The notes: generated from the sequence alone by a model not told the origin. A DNA stretch of 64,000 nt from Sinorhizobium terangae (GCF_009601505.1 NZ_WITC01000015.1:21446-85445); one strand, 5' to 3'. Shown: positions 1 to 11,827, numbered from the stretch's first letter. A program made the numbers and translations.

Positions 1-578
1 AGTGGACCTCACGTTATGCCGCAACCTCGGAAATGCATGATGAGGCGGACTTCAACGCCATTCCCGAGAGCGAACGCCTGTCGGCGCGCGGCATCGAGGT
101 CGGCCACATCTTCTACTTCGGCACAAAATATTCCGAAGCGATGGGCGCGAGGGTGCTCGGACCGGACGGCAAGGAGCACACCGTGCACATGGGCTCCTAC
201 GGTATCGGCCCGACCCGTCTTGTGCCCGCGATCATCGAGGCATCGCACGACGAAAACGGTATCATCTGGCCGAAGTCGATCGCCCCGTTCGATGTCGTCG
301 TCATCAACATGAAAGCGGGTGATGCCGCTTGCGATGCGGCGAGCGCCACGCTCTACTCGGGATTAGGGAAGGCCGGATTCGACGTGCTTCTGGACGATAC
401 CGATGACCGCGCCGGCGCGAAGTTTGCGACCGCCGACCTTATTGGTGTCCCTGTCCAGATCATCGTTGGACCGCGGTCGGTTGCGAACGGCGAAGTCGAG
501 ATCAAGGATCGCAAGACCGGCGCGCGCGAGACGATGACGATCGAAGCCGCGATCAACAAGCTGGTTGCGACGAGATAA
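1..578 (+). CDS. proS: Proline-tRNA ligase, C-terminal part (truncated by window edge)
   Basis: The frame is open from the first bases, so the gene starts before the window; only the last 190 or so residues are present. ProS charges tRNA-Pro with proline in the cytoplasm. The visible part holds the class II motif 3 region (GSYGIGPTR, near 190-215) and then a C-terminal anticodon-binding domain with [20 protein letters not shown] and a final [10 protein letters not shown] strand pattern. It is followed after 18 bases by lolC on the same strand; proS-lolC-lolD-dnaE is a common order in alphaproteobacteria. The short form without a zinc-binding extension fits the rhizobial ProS type, although the N-terminal half cannot be judged here. 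Confidence 0.95.
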   Translation, partial: WTSRYAATSEMHDEADFNAIPESERLSARGIEVGHIFYFGTKYSEAMGARVLGPDGKEHTVHMGSYGIGPTRLVPAIIEASHDENGIIWPKSIAPFDVVVINMKAGDAACDAASATLYSGLGKAGFDVLLDDTDDRAGAKFATADLIGVPVQIIVGPRSVANGEVEIKDRKTGARETMTIEAAINKLVATR

Positions 579-596
579 AGGACGAAGGAAGCGAAG

Positions 597-1907
597 ATGA
601 CCGCGGCGACTGAAGACCAGGTGCAGGCTGCCGCTAAGTCGGGCGTGCCTTCCAGCCGTCCCTTTTCCGCGTTCGAGCGCATGGTGGCCTGGCGCTATCT
701 GCGCTCGCGTCGGAAAGAGGCCTTCATCTCGGTCATAGCCGGCTTCTCATTCATCGGCATCATGCTGGGTGTTGCGACGTTGATCATCGTCATGGCGGTG
801 ATGAACGGATTCCGGACCGAGCTCATTTCCCGCATCCTCGGCATGAACGGCCATATCATCGTGCAGCCGCTCGATGGTCCGCTGACCAACTACGCGGAAC
901 TCGCCAATAAGTTTTCGGCGGTGCCGGGCGTGACCATGGCGATCCCGATGGTCGAGGGACAGGTGCTCGCCCAGGGCTACGGTGATGCGTCGACAGGGGC
1001 CCTCGTTCGCGGGGTCCGTCCTGACGACCTCTCGAAGCTGAAATCCATTTCCGAGCACATCCAGTCCGGCGATCTGGTCGGCTTTGCGTCTGGCAGCGGT
1101 GTTGCAATCGGTTCGCGCATGGCCGAACAGCTGGGCATCCGTGTCGGCGGCACGATTACGCTGACCTCGCCGAACGGCGATGTGACGCCCATGGGCATGA
1201 ATCCGCGCGTCAAGGCCTATACCGTCTCGGCGATCTTCGAAATCGGCATGTCGGAATATGACGCAACGATCATCTTCATGCCGCTCGAGGAGGCGCAGCT
1301 TTACTTCAACGCCGAGGGCCTCGTCCAATCGATCGAAATTTTCGCCGAACATCCGGACGCGGTCGATTCCCTGCGCAAGCCCATTGAAGATGCGGCCGGC
1401 CGGCAGATCTTCATCACCGACTGGCGCGACCGCAACAAAACCTTCTTCTCTGCGCTTGAGGTCGAGCGCAACGTGATGTTCATGATCCTGACGCTGATCG
1501 TGCTGGTTGCGGCCTTGAACATCATTTCTGGCCTCATCATGCTGGTGAAGGACAAGGGCAGCGACATTGCAATCCTCAGAACCATGGGCGCAACGTCCGG
1601 ATCGGTGATGCGCATCTTCTTCATGACCGGCGCCGCCATCGGGGTCGCCGGCACGATCGCCGGCGTGCTCCTTGGCGTCGTCGTCTGCCTTAATATCGAA
1701 TCGATCCGCCAGTTCTTCTCGTGGGTCTCGGGAACGACGCTCTTCAATCCCGAGCTCTATTTCCTGAGCCAGCTTCCCGCCGATATGAATGCGGACGAGA
1801 CGATTGCCGTCGTCATCATGGCGATTGCCCTTTCCTTCCTTGCCACGATCTTCCCGGCCTGGCGTGCCTCGCGCCTCGATCCGGTGCAGGCCCTGCGGTA
1901 CGAATAA
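597..1907 (+). CDS. lolC: Lipoprotein-releasing ABC transporter permease LolC/LolE
   Basis: 436 residues. The protein is the inner-membrane permease that, with the LolD ATPase, extracts mature lipoproteins from the inner membrane and hands them to LolA. The N-terminal part (residues 20-60) carries the typical FERMVAWRYLRSRRKEAFISVIAGFSF start and first membrane helix. A large periplasmic MacB-like domain follows (about 60-275), then three C-terminal helices with a LIMLVKDKGSDIAILRTMGA stretch (FtsX family). An AAGGAAG ribosome site precedes the ATG at 597. lolD starts 18 bases after the stop, so the two are probably one transcript. Only one permease gene is present, as in organisms where a single LolF/LolC protein forms the homodimer. 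Confidence 0.94.
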   Translation: MTAATEDQVQAAAKSGVPSSRPFSAFERMVAWRYLRSRRKEAFISVIAGFSFIGIMLGVATLIIVMAVMNGFRTELISRILGMNGHIIVQPLDGPLTNYAELANKFSAVPGVTMAIPMVEGQVLAQGYGDASTGALVRGVRPDDLSKLKSISEHIQSGDLVGFASGSGVAIGSRMAEQLGIRVGGTITLTSPNGDVTPMGMNPRVKAYTVSAIFEIGMSEYDATIIFMPLEEAQLYFNAEGLVQSIEIFAEHPDAVDSLRKPIEDAAGRQIFITDWRDRNKTFFSALEVERNVMFMILTLIVLVAALNIISGLIMLVKDKGSDIAILRTMGATSGSVMRIFFMTGAAIGVAGTIAGVLLGVVVCLNIESIRQFFSWVSGTTLFNPELYFLSQLPADMNADETIAVVIMAIALSFLATIFPAWRASRLDPVQALRYE

Positions 1908-1925
1908 CAAGGACAAGAACGCAAA

Positions 1926-2612
1926 ATGAATGCGCGTGTGGCACTGCAGCTCTCCGGCATCGAGCGGCACTATGGCGAGGGCGACACCTACCTCCCGATT
2001 CTCAAGGGCGTCGATTTCACGCTGCGAAGCGGTGAGACCGTCGCGCTCGTGGCGCCTTCGGGAACCGGCAAGTCGACGCTCTTGCATGTCGCGGGCCTGC
2101 TCGAACATCCGGACGCGGGCGAAGTCGTCGTGAATGGACTGGCTTGCAACGGGCTCAGCGATGATCGGCGCACGGCTATCCGGCGAAAGGAAATCGGCTT
2201 CGTCTATCAGTTCCATCACCTTCTGCCGGAATTTTCCGCGCTGGAAAACATCATGATGCCGCAACTGATCGCCGGCCTTCCGAAGGCAGAAGCGGCGGAG
2301 AGAGCCGCCGCTTTGCTCGACTATATGCGCATCGGCCACCGTGGCAGCCATAGGCCGGCTGAGCTTTCGGGCGGCGAGCAGCAGCGCGTCGCCATCGCCC
2401 GTGCTGTGGCCAATGCGCCGCTCGTTCTGCTGGCCGATGAGCCGACCGGCAATCTCGATCCCGAGACCGCCGGCTATGTGTTCGAGGCGATGGAGGCACT
2501 GGCACGCCAGTCGGGCCTTGCCGCACTGATTGCGACGCACAATCATGAACTCGCCTCCCTGATGGATCGCCGTGTGACGATCGAGGACGGGAAGGTCGTC
2601 GAACTGAAGTAG
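1926..2612 (+). CDS. lolD: Lipoprotein-releasing ABC transporter ATP-binding protein LolD
   Basis: 228 residues, the cytoplasmic ATPase partner of the LolC-type permease just upstream. Walker A is at residues 45-52 (APSGTGKST), the Q-loop near 100 ([17 protein letters not shown]), the signature [14 protein letters not shown] near 145, Walker B as [11 protein letters not shown] near 170 and the switch histidine in ATHNHELA near 205. These are all intact, and the LPEFSALEN segment is characteristic of LolD-type ATPases. A repeat of the AGAGCGGG type follows within 10 bases of the stop. The next plus-strand housekeeping gene is dnaE. Confidence 0.96.
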   Translation: MNARVALQLSGIERHYGEGDTYLPILKGVDFTLRSGETVALVAPSGTGKSTLLHVAGLLEHPDAGEVVVNGLACNGLSDDRRTAIRRKEIGFVYQFHHLLPEFSALENIMMPQLIAGLPKAEAAERAAALLDYMRIGHRGSHRPAELSGGEQQRVAIARAVANAPLVLLADEPTGNLDPETAGYVFEAMEALARQSGLAALIATHNHELASLMDRRVTIEDGKVVELK

Positions 2613-2620
2613 TGCGCGGG

Positions 2621-2695
2621 TAGAGCAGGAGGAAAGTGTGCGGCTTCCCGCGCGCGTCCCGCTCCGACTCATTGGAGTGACCAGGTTTATGATCG
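2621..2695. repeat. Intergenic palindromic repeat, family C copy 1
   Basis: The stretch TAGAGCAGGAGGAAAGTGTG, then a C-rich reverse arm ending in GTCCCGCTC and ATTGGAGTGA, resembles the sequence at 11709-11782, which reads AGAGCGGGATGAGGAAAAGTG and ends CATCCCGCTCT and ATTGGAATCGA. Both lie just outside coding genes and can fold into a hairpin. Such mosaic palindromes are common in rhizobial genomes. This copy is the more degraded of the two. Confidence 0.55.
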
Positions 2696-2727
2696 GGTCG
2701 CTTCGGCCCAGGATCATCGCGAGCTGG

Positions 2728-3195
2728 TCAAGGAACGATGAGCCCGCCGCGATAATCGAGCTCATAGGCCTCTTCGCCATCGACAAAGATGACCTCGCGT
2801 CCGGAAAAATGATCGGTCGCCCCGCGGCTGCTGTCGACGTAACAACCGTAGGCGTGCTGATATCGCGTGCCGCCGAGGAAATGGCGCCTGTCGCGGTACA
2901 TGGTCTGCAGTGCAGTTTTGATGACGGCGCCGGCTCGTTCCGCGTCGATTAGGTCCGGACGGATGATTCGACCGAAATAATTCATCGCCCAGCGCGGGTT
3001 GCCTCCGTGCCAGACGGTTTCCTGGCCGGCAAAATCCGTTCCGCCGAAATAGCTGTCGAGATAGCTCCACGCACCGCGCTGGTGACCGATATCGCGTGAG
3101 CCGGGTCTGCAGGCAGGGAGCGCCGCGCCGCCGCCGACATAGGTTCTCGATTTCGCCTCGACGATGAAGTCGGTGAGTTCCTCGATGCTGAACAT
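2728..3195 (-). CDS. DUF5680-family protein, probably SOS-controlled
   Basis: 155 residues from ATG at 3195, chosen because a strong GGGAGGAC ribosome site sits 4-10 bases ahead; a longer upstream extension has no such site. The protein (MFSIEELTDFIVEAKSRTY, then conserved YVGGG, SYLDSYFGG and GYVD-like segments) matches my memory of the DUF5680 family, often found alone or fused to an HTH domain. Its molecular role is unknown. No signal peptide or membrane helix is seen. An exact LexA box (GAAC-N7-GAAC) lies at 3250-3264, about 55 bases upstream of the start, so induction by DNA damage is likely. It is divergent from the 28-residue peptide at 3443. Confidence 0.82.
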   Translation of the reverse strand: MFSIEELTDFIVEAKSRTYVGGGAALPACRPGSRDIGHQRGAWSYLDSYFGGTDFAGQETVWHGGNPRWAMNYFGRIIRPDLIDAERAGAVIKTALQTMYRDRRHFLGGTRYQHAYGCYVDSSRGATDHFSGREVIFVDGEEAYELDYRGGLIVP

Positions 3196-3249
3196 GAGCG
3201 TCCTCCCATTTTCGCCAGCGAGGATGCCGTAACATCGCCAGCTTGTAAA

Positions 3250-3264
3250 GAACAAAAAGGGAAC
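3250..3264 (-). promoter_or_regulatory. LexA (SOS) box for the DUF5680 gene
   Basis: On the minus strand the sequence reads GTTCCCTTTTTGTTC, an exact match to the alphaproteobacterial LexA operator GTTC-N7-GTTC. It is followed on that strand by TTTACAAG. It ends 54 bases before the DUF5680 start codon, a normal promoter position. Binding is inferred from the motif and placement. Confidence 0.8.
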
Positions 3265-3394
3265 AAACGGTGCCGACCTCCGAACTGCCTGCGGTTTGGT
3301 TTGGATCTTGGGAGTTGCAATCTGGTGCCCAGCCACACGCGTTAACCATGAACTTTGAATTACGGGATCTTTTATTCAGGCTTGCTTGACTTCG

Positions 3395-3409
3395 GAACAA
3401 AAAAAGAAC
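3395..3409 (+). promoter_or_regulatory. LexA (SOS) box for the 28-residue membrane peptide
   Basis: GAACAAAAAAAGAAC is an exact GAAC-N7-GAAC operator. A TTGACT hexamer at 3386-3391 lies immediately upstream, so the box would cover the space between the -35 and -10 elements, the usual place for LexA repression. The ATG of the small membrane protein is 33 bases downstream. No strong -10 hexamer could be assigned. Confidence 0.8.
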
Positions 3410-3442
3410 AAAAGAAAAACAATAGCGGAAAGGAGCCATATT

Positions 3443-3529
3443 ATGACTGATTTCGTTCGTGATCTCGCCGCCTTCGCCTCCATGAGCCTGTTCATCGCCA
3501 GCATTTCAGTGATTGCGCTCGGATTCTGA
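3443..3529 (+). CDS. 28-residue single-pass membrane peptide, candidate SOS-induced protein
   Basis: ATG at 3443 is preceded by AAAGGAG seven bases upstream, a very good ribosome site. The product is 28 residues: a short charged N-terminus (MTDFVRD) and then about 20 hydrophobic residues (LAAFASMSLFIASISVIALGF region), which predicts one membrane helix. A perfect LexA box and TTGACT element lie just upstream. In Caulobacter the SOS gene sidA encodes a 29-residue inner-membrane inhibitor of cell division; size, topology and control match, but I cannot show sequence homology. dnaE starts 160 bases downstream. The function is therefore an inference; that it is a translated gene is well supported by the ribosome site and promoter. 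Confidence 0.75.
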   Translation: MTDFVRDLAAFASMSLFIASISVIALGF

Positions 3530-3688
3530 TCCTTCTGCGCTGGTGCGGCTTCGCATGGCGTGGCCGCGTCGGACCTGCGCTGCCTCGGATGCAATGTTGA
3601 AAAAAGACGGTGGCTCCGGCCGTTGTGCTGGACATCAAGCACCGGAAACGGGATATCCTCTGCTCCGAACGGGAATCGGAGTGCAACG

Positions 3689-7183
<3,495 letters not shown>

Positions 7184-7229
7184 GGAAAATAAGTGTAACG
7201 GCCTTCTGTACGGATCTGCTCCGGGTCTG

Positions 7230-8462
7230 TCAGCGCGCGGAAGTGCGCGTGATGGTGATAAAATCCGTTCCCTCGCCGGTCTCCTGTCCGCTCTCCGCGT
7301 CGGAGATTGACAAGGACGATCCGTTGACGAGGAGGCCTGCGATCCGCGCCCGCACGTCAGCGGCGACGGTGATCCGCTCCAGCGTTGCTTGAAGGGCATC
7401 GGATGCCGAAGGATCGGCATCGAGGGAAATGCCGAGGCGTTTTTTCATCGACACAGGCAAGTGATTTTCCAGGGAAACACCAAACCACTTGCCGGCGCCG
7501 CTTGCCGCATCGTGATCCTGGAACTGCAGGAAATGCGTTCCCAGCGCAGCTTCGGGTTGCTCGATATCAACGTCGGCCGAGAAGAGCGGCTGGAACCGTT
7601 GACGCACGAGCAGTATGCCGTTTGACGGCTTTTCGCGGCCGGCCTTGCGGAACACTTTGTCGATCAGTTCCGGGGTTATGTTGCCGTCAGGTGGAAGGCC
7701 TTCGGCAGACTGGAAGGCACGCACGGCATCATACGTGGCGGGACCGGTCCAGCCATCCGGAATGCCGGCATCGAAGCCGAGGCTGCTTAGCAGCACCTGC
7801 AGCTCGTGGATGGTGTCGCGGGTGCTGCGCCGCGTGATCAAGATGCGGATCGGTGCCTGCGGTTGGCTGGAAGCGGCCGGCACTGAGGCCGTCTTGATCA
7901 TGGCCACTTCGAGGGGATCGTTCTCCTTTTGGCTGAGTGCGGGACGCAGCGGAACATCCGAAAGTGGAGCCGGCTTTTCTTCAAGCGCTTGGTTCGGCTG
8001 GAAAAGCGTGGCGCTCGAAACCTCGGTCGGAATCACCTGTCGATCAGAAATCAGCACGTGCATTCCGTGCCTGGTCATCTTGAACAGTTTTGCCGCAAAT
8101 TTGCTGGGCAACCGCACGCAACCGTGCGAGGCCGGATATTTTGGTACGTGGTCCGAGCCGTGGAGGGCAATTCCGGACCAGGTCAGCCGCTGCATGAACG
8201 GCATCGGCGCGTTCGAATAGATGTTGGACTTGTGGTGGCGGCGCTTTTCGAGGATCGAGAAGATGCCCGTCGGCGTCGAATGGCCGCCTTTCCCGGTCGA
8301 CACCTTCGAGGTGGCTATGACGGCATTGCCGTCATAGACGGCGATCGATTGCTGCTTCGTCGAGACGATCACCTGCAGCGGTTGATCGCTGGCGGCAAAC
8401 GCGGACGACGCAGAGACCAGCAGGAGGGCGAATCCGCCTCCGAGAGTGAAACGCAAAACCAT
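7230..8462 (-). CDS. L,D-transpeptidase (YkuD) with peptidoglycan-binding domain
   Basis: 410 residues from ATG at 8462, chosen because it begins a clean signal peptide (MVLRFTLGGGFALLLVSASSAFA); a TTG 45 bases upstream would add 15 residues. The YkuD domain spans about residues 28-150, with the catalytic motif HGSDHVPKYPASHGCVRL. A linker follows, then a PG_binding_1 domain near residues 205-270 (HELQVLLSSLGFDAGIPDGWTG). The last 130 residues are not recognised. The enzyme should act in the periplasm, forming 3-3 peptide crosslinks or attaching proteins to peptidoglycan. It converges on dnaE with a 46-base gap. The upstream region holds a family A repeat. Confidence 0.9.
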   Translation of the reverse strand: MVLRFTLGGGFALLLVSASSAFAASDQPLQVIVSTKQQSIAVYDGNAVIATSKVSTGKGGHSTPTGIFSILEKRRHHKSNIYSNAPMPFMQRLTWSGIALHGSDHVPKYPASHGCVRLPSKFAAKLFKMTRHGMHVLISDRQVIPTEVSSATLFQPNQALEEKPAPLSDVPLRPALSQKENDPLEVAMIKTASVPAASSQPQAPIRILITRRSTRDTIHELQVLLSSLGFDAGIPDGWTGPATYDAVRAFQSAEGLPPDGNITPELIDKVFRKAGREKPSNGILLVRQRFQPLFSADVDIEQPEAALGTHFLQFQDHDAASGAGKWFGVSLENHLPVSMKKRLGISLDADPSASDALQATLERITVAADVRARIAGLLVNGSSLSISDAESGQETGEGTDFITITRTSAR

Positions 8463-8538
8463 ACTCTCATTCCAACGCAAGAACCGTCGAATGAGCGTAT
8501 CCGCCAATATTTAAGGAATTCGATCCGTGCGAGCAGGC

Positions 8539-8600
8539 CTACGGCGCCGCGCCTCTTTCGGGCGCATAAGGGTCGCTATAGCATCTTGAAGTGCTGTACC
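8539..8600 (-). repeat. Intergenic repeat, family A copy 1 (3' half only)
   Basis: Read on the minus strand, TTCAAGATGCTATAGCGACC followed by a GC-rich hairpin ending GGCGCGGCGCCGTAG aligns with 26180-26229 and, more loosely, with 33995-34036. The first hairpin of the full element (CATGCAG type) is missing here. It lies between the L,D-transpeptidase start and the 3' end of dinB. Confidence 0.6.
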
Positions 8601-8616
8601 TCTTTACGCGACCGGG

Positions 8617-9909
8617 CTACTGATCGCGACGCCGGGGGCCGAAGGTATAGCCCGTCTCGACGGTCGTCTTGCCGAATTTGTCGCGCAGCTTGTTGATGGC
8701 ATCCTCGGCAGCCGCGCGCCGCGTCGCTGCCGGATCCACGAGGTCCGGCGGATCGGCAAGACCGGGATCGGACAGGTCGCTGACGCCGATGCCGATCAGC
8801 CTGTATCGCGTACCGTCGACCTCCTTTTCCAGAAGTTGGAGGCCGGTGCGGAAGATACGATCCGCCAGACGTGTCGGGCTGTCGAGCCGCCTGTTGCGTG
8901 TGCGAAGTTTGAAGTCGGCGGTCTTGAGCTTGAGGACGACGGTTTGTCCGGCGAGCTCCGCCTTGCGTAGGCGCAGCGCCACCTGTTCGCTGAGCCGCCT
9001 GAGGTGCGGGACCAGTTCCTCCGGGCGCGACAGATCGTCGTTGAACGTGGTTTCCGACGACACGCTCTTGGCCTCTCCGTCCGTTTCCACGATCCGCTCG
9101 TCCTGGCCGCGCGAGAGGCGGTAGAGCCTTTGGCCCATCGTGCCGTAGCGGCGCATCAGGTCAGCTTCCTCCATCATCTGCAATTGGCCGATGGTGCGGA
9201 TGCCGTCCCTTTCGAGCGTCGCGGCAAAGGCCTTGCCGACACCCCAGATCAGTGTGACCGGACGCTCCTTGAGGAAGTCCACCGCCTCGGCCTGACCGAT
9301 GACAGAGAAGCCACGTGGCTTCTGCAGGTCGGACGCAACCTTGGCGAGGAACTTGCAGTAGGACAGGCCGACGGAGACGGTGATGCCGATTTCCTGCTCC
9401 ACGCGCTTCGCGAACCGGGCAAGTGTCCGGGCCGAGGGATCGTGATGGAGACGTTCGGTGCCACTGAGATCGAGGAAGGCTTCGTCGATCGACAGCGGCT
9501 GTACAAGCGGTGTCAGCTCCAGCATCAGCGACCGTACTTCGCGTCCGACGCGCGAATATTTCTCCATGTCCGGCTTGATCACAACCGCCTGCGGACAGGC
9601 TTCCAGCGCCTTGAACATCGGCATGGCGGAGCGAACACCGTGAATGCGGGCGATGTAGCAGGCGGTCGAAACGACGCCGCGTTTGCCGCCGCCAATGATC
9701 ACCGGCTTGTCAGCAAGCTCCGGATCGTCGCGCTTCTCGATCGACGCGTAGAAGGCATCGCAGTCGATATGCGCGAGCGTCAGCTTGTAGAGTTCGGAGT
9801 GGCGAAGAAGCCGCGGGCTGCCGCAAGACAGACACCGTCGTGGTTCGGTGGCCTGCTCCCTGAGGCAGTCTCGGCAGAAGCCAGGAATCGATGCGGCGCT
9901 GTCGGGCAT
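8617..9909 (-). CDS. dinB: DNA polymerase IV (Y-family) with N-terminal Cys4 segment
   Basis: 430 residues. An error-prone translesion polymerase. The Y-family palm begins at about residue 43 ([19 protein letters not shown]); conserved [13 protein letters not shown] (catalytic D and E) lies near 140 and [16 protein letters not shown], part of the helix-hairpin-helix region, near 185. The little-finger domain follows. The first 42 residues carry four cysteines (C12, C15, C26, C29: CRDC and CLSC), suggesting a zinc ribbon, an extension I recall in other rhizobial DinB proteins. A perfect LexA box lies 5 bases before the ATG at 9909, so SOS control is very likely. No good ribosome site precedes this ATG. 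The gene is divergent from the GNAT at 9985. Confidence 0.94.
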   Translation of the reverse strand: MPDSAASIPGFCRDCLREQATEPRRCLSCGSPRLLRHSELYKLTLAHIDCDAFYASIEKRDDPELADKPVIIGGGKRGVVSTACYIARIHGVRSAMPMFKALEACPQAVVIKPDMEKYSRVGREVRSLMLELTPLVQPLSIDEAFLDLSGTERLHHDPSARTLARFAKRVEQEIGITVSVGLSYCKFLAKVASDLQKPRGFSVIGQAEAVDFLKERPVTLIWGVGKAFAATLERDGIRTIGQLQMMEEADLMRRYGTMGQRLYRLSRGQDERIVETDGEAKSVSSETTFNDDLSRPEELVPHLRRLSEQVALRLRKAELAGQTVVLKLKTADFKLRTRNRRLDSPTRLADRIFRTGLQLLEKEVDGTRYRLIGIGVSDLSDPGLADPPDLVDPAATRRAAAEDAINKLRDKFGKTTVETGYTFGPRRRDQ

Positions 9910-9914
9910 ATCCG

Positions 9915-9929
9915 GAACAAATGTTGAAC
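9915..9929 (-). promoter_or_regulatory. LexA (SOS) box next to the dinB start
   Basis: GTTCAACATTTGTTC on the minus strand is an exact GTTC-N7-GTTC operator, ending only 5 bases before the dinB ATG. On the same strand TTGAGA near 9961-9966 could be a -35 element. This would place the operator downstream of the transcription start, where LexA could still block elongation or initiation. Confidence 0.82.
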
Positions 9930-9984
9930 GCGGCGACTTTACGCTCTACGCTACTGAGTCTCAAGGCGGAGATCGGAGGCCGTT

Positions 9985-10572
9985 TTGGATATCGTCCTTG
10001 AATTCGAGCCGGTCACGGCGGAGCGTTGGCACGACTTCGAACAGCTCTTCGGCCGGCAAGGCGCCTTTTGCGGCTGCTGGTGCGTTGCCCTGCGGCTGCC
10101 AAACGCCATCCGCACGCGTATGTCGTCGGATGAGCGCAAGGGCTTCATCAAAGATCGGATCGCAGCCGGACCGCCACCCGGCATACTCGGATATTGTGAG
10201 GGCGCGCCGGTGGCCTGGGTGCAGGTCGGCCCGCGTCATGACGTCCCCCAATTCAATTCGCCGCGCACGGTCTCGCGACCGCTTCATGATTTCGAGGCCG
10301 AGGACCGAACGGTTTGGGCGCTGAGTTGCCTGTTCCTTCTGCCGCGCCTGCGTGGCAACGGATTGAGCCATCGCCTGCTTGCTGCGGCGATCGACCATGC
10401 ACGGGCCGGGCGTGCCCGTTTTCTCGACGCATGCCCGATCGACCACGCCAAGCAGTCGAAATCGCCAACGCTGTGCATCGGCTCCACGGCAATCTTCGAC
10501 CTTGCCGGTTTCGAGACGGTTGCGCGGCGCAAGGACGGCAGACCGCTGATGCGACTGGATTTGAGCCGATGA
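9985..10572 (+). CDS. GNAT-family N-acetyltransferase
   Basis: 195 residues. The TTG start at 9985 is favoured because CGGAGG stands 5-10 bases upstream and no in-frame ATG precedes the conserved part. The acetyl-CoA binding motif is SCLFLLPRLRGNGLSHRLLAAAIDHA at about residues 108-133. The N-terminus has a Cys-rich CGCWCVAL segment seen in a subgroup of GNATs. The substrate is unknown. The gene is divergent from dinB with about 75 bases between starts, so the two may share a control region, including the LexA box. Confidence 0.85.
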   Translation: MDIVLEFEPVTAERWHDFEQLFGRQGAFCGCWCVALRLPNAIRTRMSSDERKGFIKDRIAAGPPPGILGYCEGAPVAWVQVGPRHDVPQFNSPRTVSRPLHDFEAEDRTVWALSCLFLLPRLRGNGLSHRLLAAAIDHARAGRARFLDACPIDHAKQSKSPTLCIGSTAIFDLAGFETVARRKDGRPLMRLDLSR

Positions 10573-10661
10573 GCACAACTGCTGGGATTCGGCGGGTATT
10601 GGAATCGGACGTCGTCTCCGACGCAGTGACAACGCGCCGAAGGAGCCGCTTGAAATGCGAC

Positions 10662-11318
10662 TCATCTCCGTGGCGCCCAACGTCCGAAGTGCGCGCGGAT
10701 CAGTGGCGCGGCCTCCGTCCAATCCGCAGCCGCATGAATGCCGGCATCGGGTACCGGGGCAAGAGCGCGAAATTCGGTGTTGGCCATCAGGTTTATGAGA
10801 AGGCACGCAGGTGCGTGATCCCTTACCGAATGGAGATTGCGCAGGATGTCGTCGATGAAGACCATGGGGAGTTCCCGGCCTCCGTGCAGTTGCTCGACAA
10901 GCGGGCCCTTGGGTTCCTCGGAGGCGAGCAGCGGATAGGGGAGGCCGAGGGCGTCGAGCAGCGCACGTCGCTTGGCCGCATGCCGTGGTGGCATCGCAGT
11001 GAGAAACACGATGTCCGCCTCGGCGGAGAGTTCCGCAAGTGCATTGACCACCAGCGCGGCCGGTGTCTGCCACTGCTCCTGCGCATCGTAGAAGGCGTCG
11101 AGCAAAGCCTTCACGGCGGCCTCGCTCGCTGCTTCGCCGTTTTGCAGATCGACGATGTTGCCGCTCAGGCGGAAGGAGCGGGGCAACAGCCTATGCTGAC
11201 GGCTTTCGAGGAAGAGCTTGAACGGCGTCAGGAATTCCAGGACAACTTCATCGACGTCGCTGACGATCAGGGGTCTGTGCCCCAGACGAATGACGTCGTC
11301 GGGTCGGCCGGCGGCCAT
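10662..11318 (-). CDS. HAD-superfamily hydrolase-like protein
   Basis: 218 residues from ATG at 11318; a TTG two codons earlier overlaps the upstream stop (TTGA) and is possible. HAD motifs are visible: motif I SDVDEVVLEF near residue 20 (D-x-D), motif II FLTAMPP near 105, a lysine in EEPKGPLV near 140 and motif IV VFIDDIL near 155. This order suits a phosphatase of the HAD fold. The substrate is unknown. It is immediately downstream of, and probably co-transcribed with, the DUF3572 gene. Confidence 0.75.
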   Translation of the reverse strand: MAAGRPDDVIRLGHRPLIVSDVDEVVLEFLTPFKLFLESRQHRLLPRSFRLSGNIVDLQNGEAASEAAVKALLDAFYDAQEQWQTPAALVVNALAELSAEADIVFLTAMPPRHAAKRRALLDALGLPYPLLASEEPKGPLVEQLHGGRELPMVFIDDILRNLHSVRDHAPACLLINLMANTEFRALAPVPDAGIHAAADWTEAAPLIRAHFGRWAPRR

Positions 11319-11320
11319 GC

Positions 11321-11593
11321 TCAACTATCCTCGAAATCCGATGCACCGGAGAGAAGGTGGTGCGCGCGGACCACTTCTTCCGGTCGCGTTTGCGTCGCCT
11401 CGCAAAAGGCCATCAGCGTCGGCTCGTGGTCCATCAGGAAGGCGACCAAGCCGCCCATGAAACCCGGCTCGCCGATTGCCGCGCGCAGTGAACCGGGGTC
11501 GGTGCCGGTCAGGCCGAGGAAGCGGGACAGAAGTTCCGGTTCGTCGGCGAGCCAGGCGAGGATGGCGATTGCCGTTTCGTCAGCGCTCTTCAT
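11321..11593 (-). CDS. DUF3572-family protein
   Basis: 90 residues (MKSADETAIAILAWLADEPE, then FLGLTGTDPGSLRAA and a helical C-terminus with FLMDHEPTLMAFCEA). The sequence matches the small DUF3572 family of alphaproteobacteria, which has no assigned role and here no membrane helix. Its stop touches the start of the HAD-like gene, indicating a two-gene operon transcribed away from divK. A family C repeat lies upstream. Confidence 0.85.
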   Translation of the reverse strand: MKSADETAIAILAWLADEPELLSRFLGLTGTDPGSLRAAIGEPGFMGGLVAFLMDHEPTLMAFCEATQTRPEEVVRAHHLLSGASDFEDS

Positions 11594-11708
11594 GGTGTCG
11601 AACCTCTCGTCATCTTTCGCCCGGAATTACCCATTTTTCAACCAAATAGCGCTAGCCTCGCGGCTGAGGAAATGGGCCGAGTCGTTGATTGTGCAACTTA
11701 TATGTCCA

Positions 11709-11782
11709 GAGCGGGATGAGGAAAAGTGCTTGCGGTTTTCCGCTCGCATCCCGCTCTCGCTTATTGGAATCGATCACATCGA
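11709..11782. repeat. Intergenic palindromic repeat, family C copy 2
   Basis: AGAGCGGGATGAGGAAAAGTG pairs with CATCCCGCTCT about 20 bases on, forming a hairpin, and is followed by TTATTGGAATCGATCACATC. It matches the copy behind lolD at 2621-2695. It ends 45 bases before divK, so it lies inside the divK promoter or leader region. Confidence 0.65.
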
Positions 11783-11827
11783 GATCTCGTGGACTTGCAA
11801 GGCGGCTGCGGACAGTAAGGTATCGAC

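Noticed and set aside
747..2786. Very long open frame on the minus strand across lolC and lolD
   Set aside because: It is antisense to clearly coding genes, with Arg/His-rich composition from the GC-biased third positions of the real genes.
3342..3349. TTAACCAT resembling a CtrA half-site (another at 52053-52060)
   Set aside because: Eight bases recur by chance and no second half-site at the proper spacing was found.
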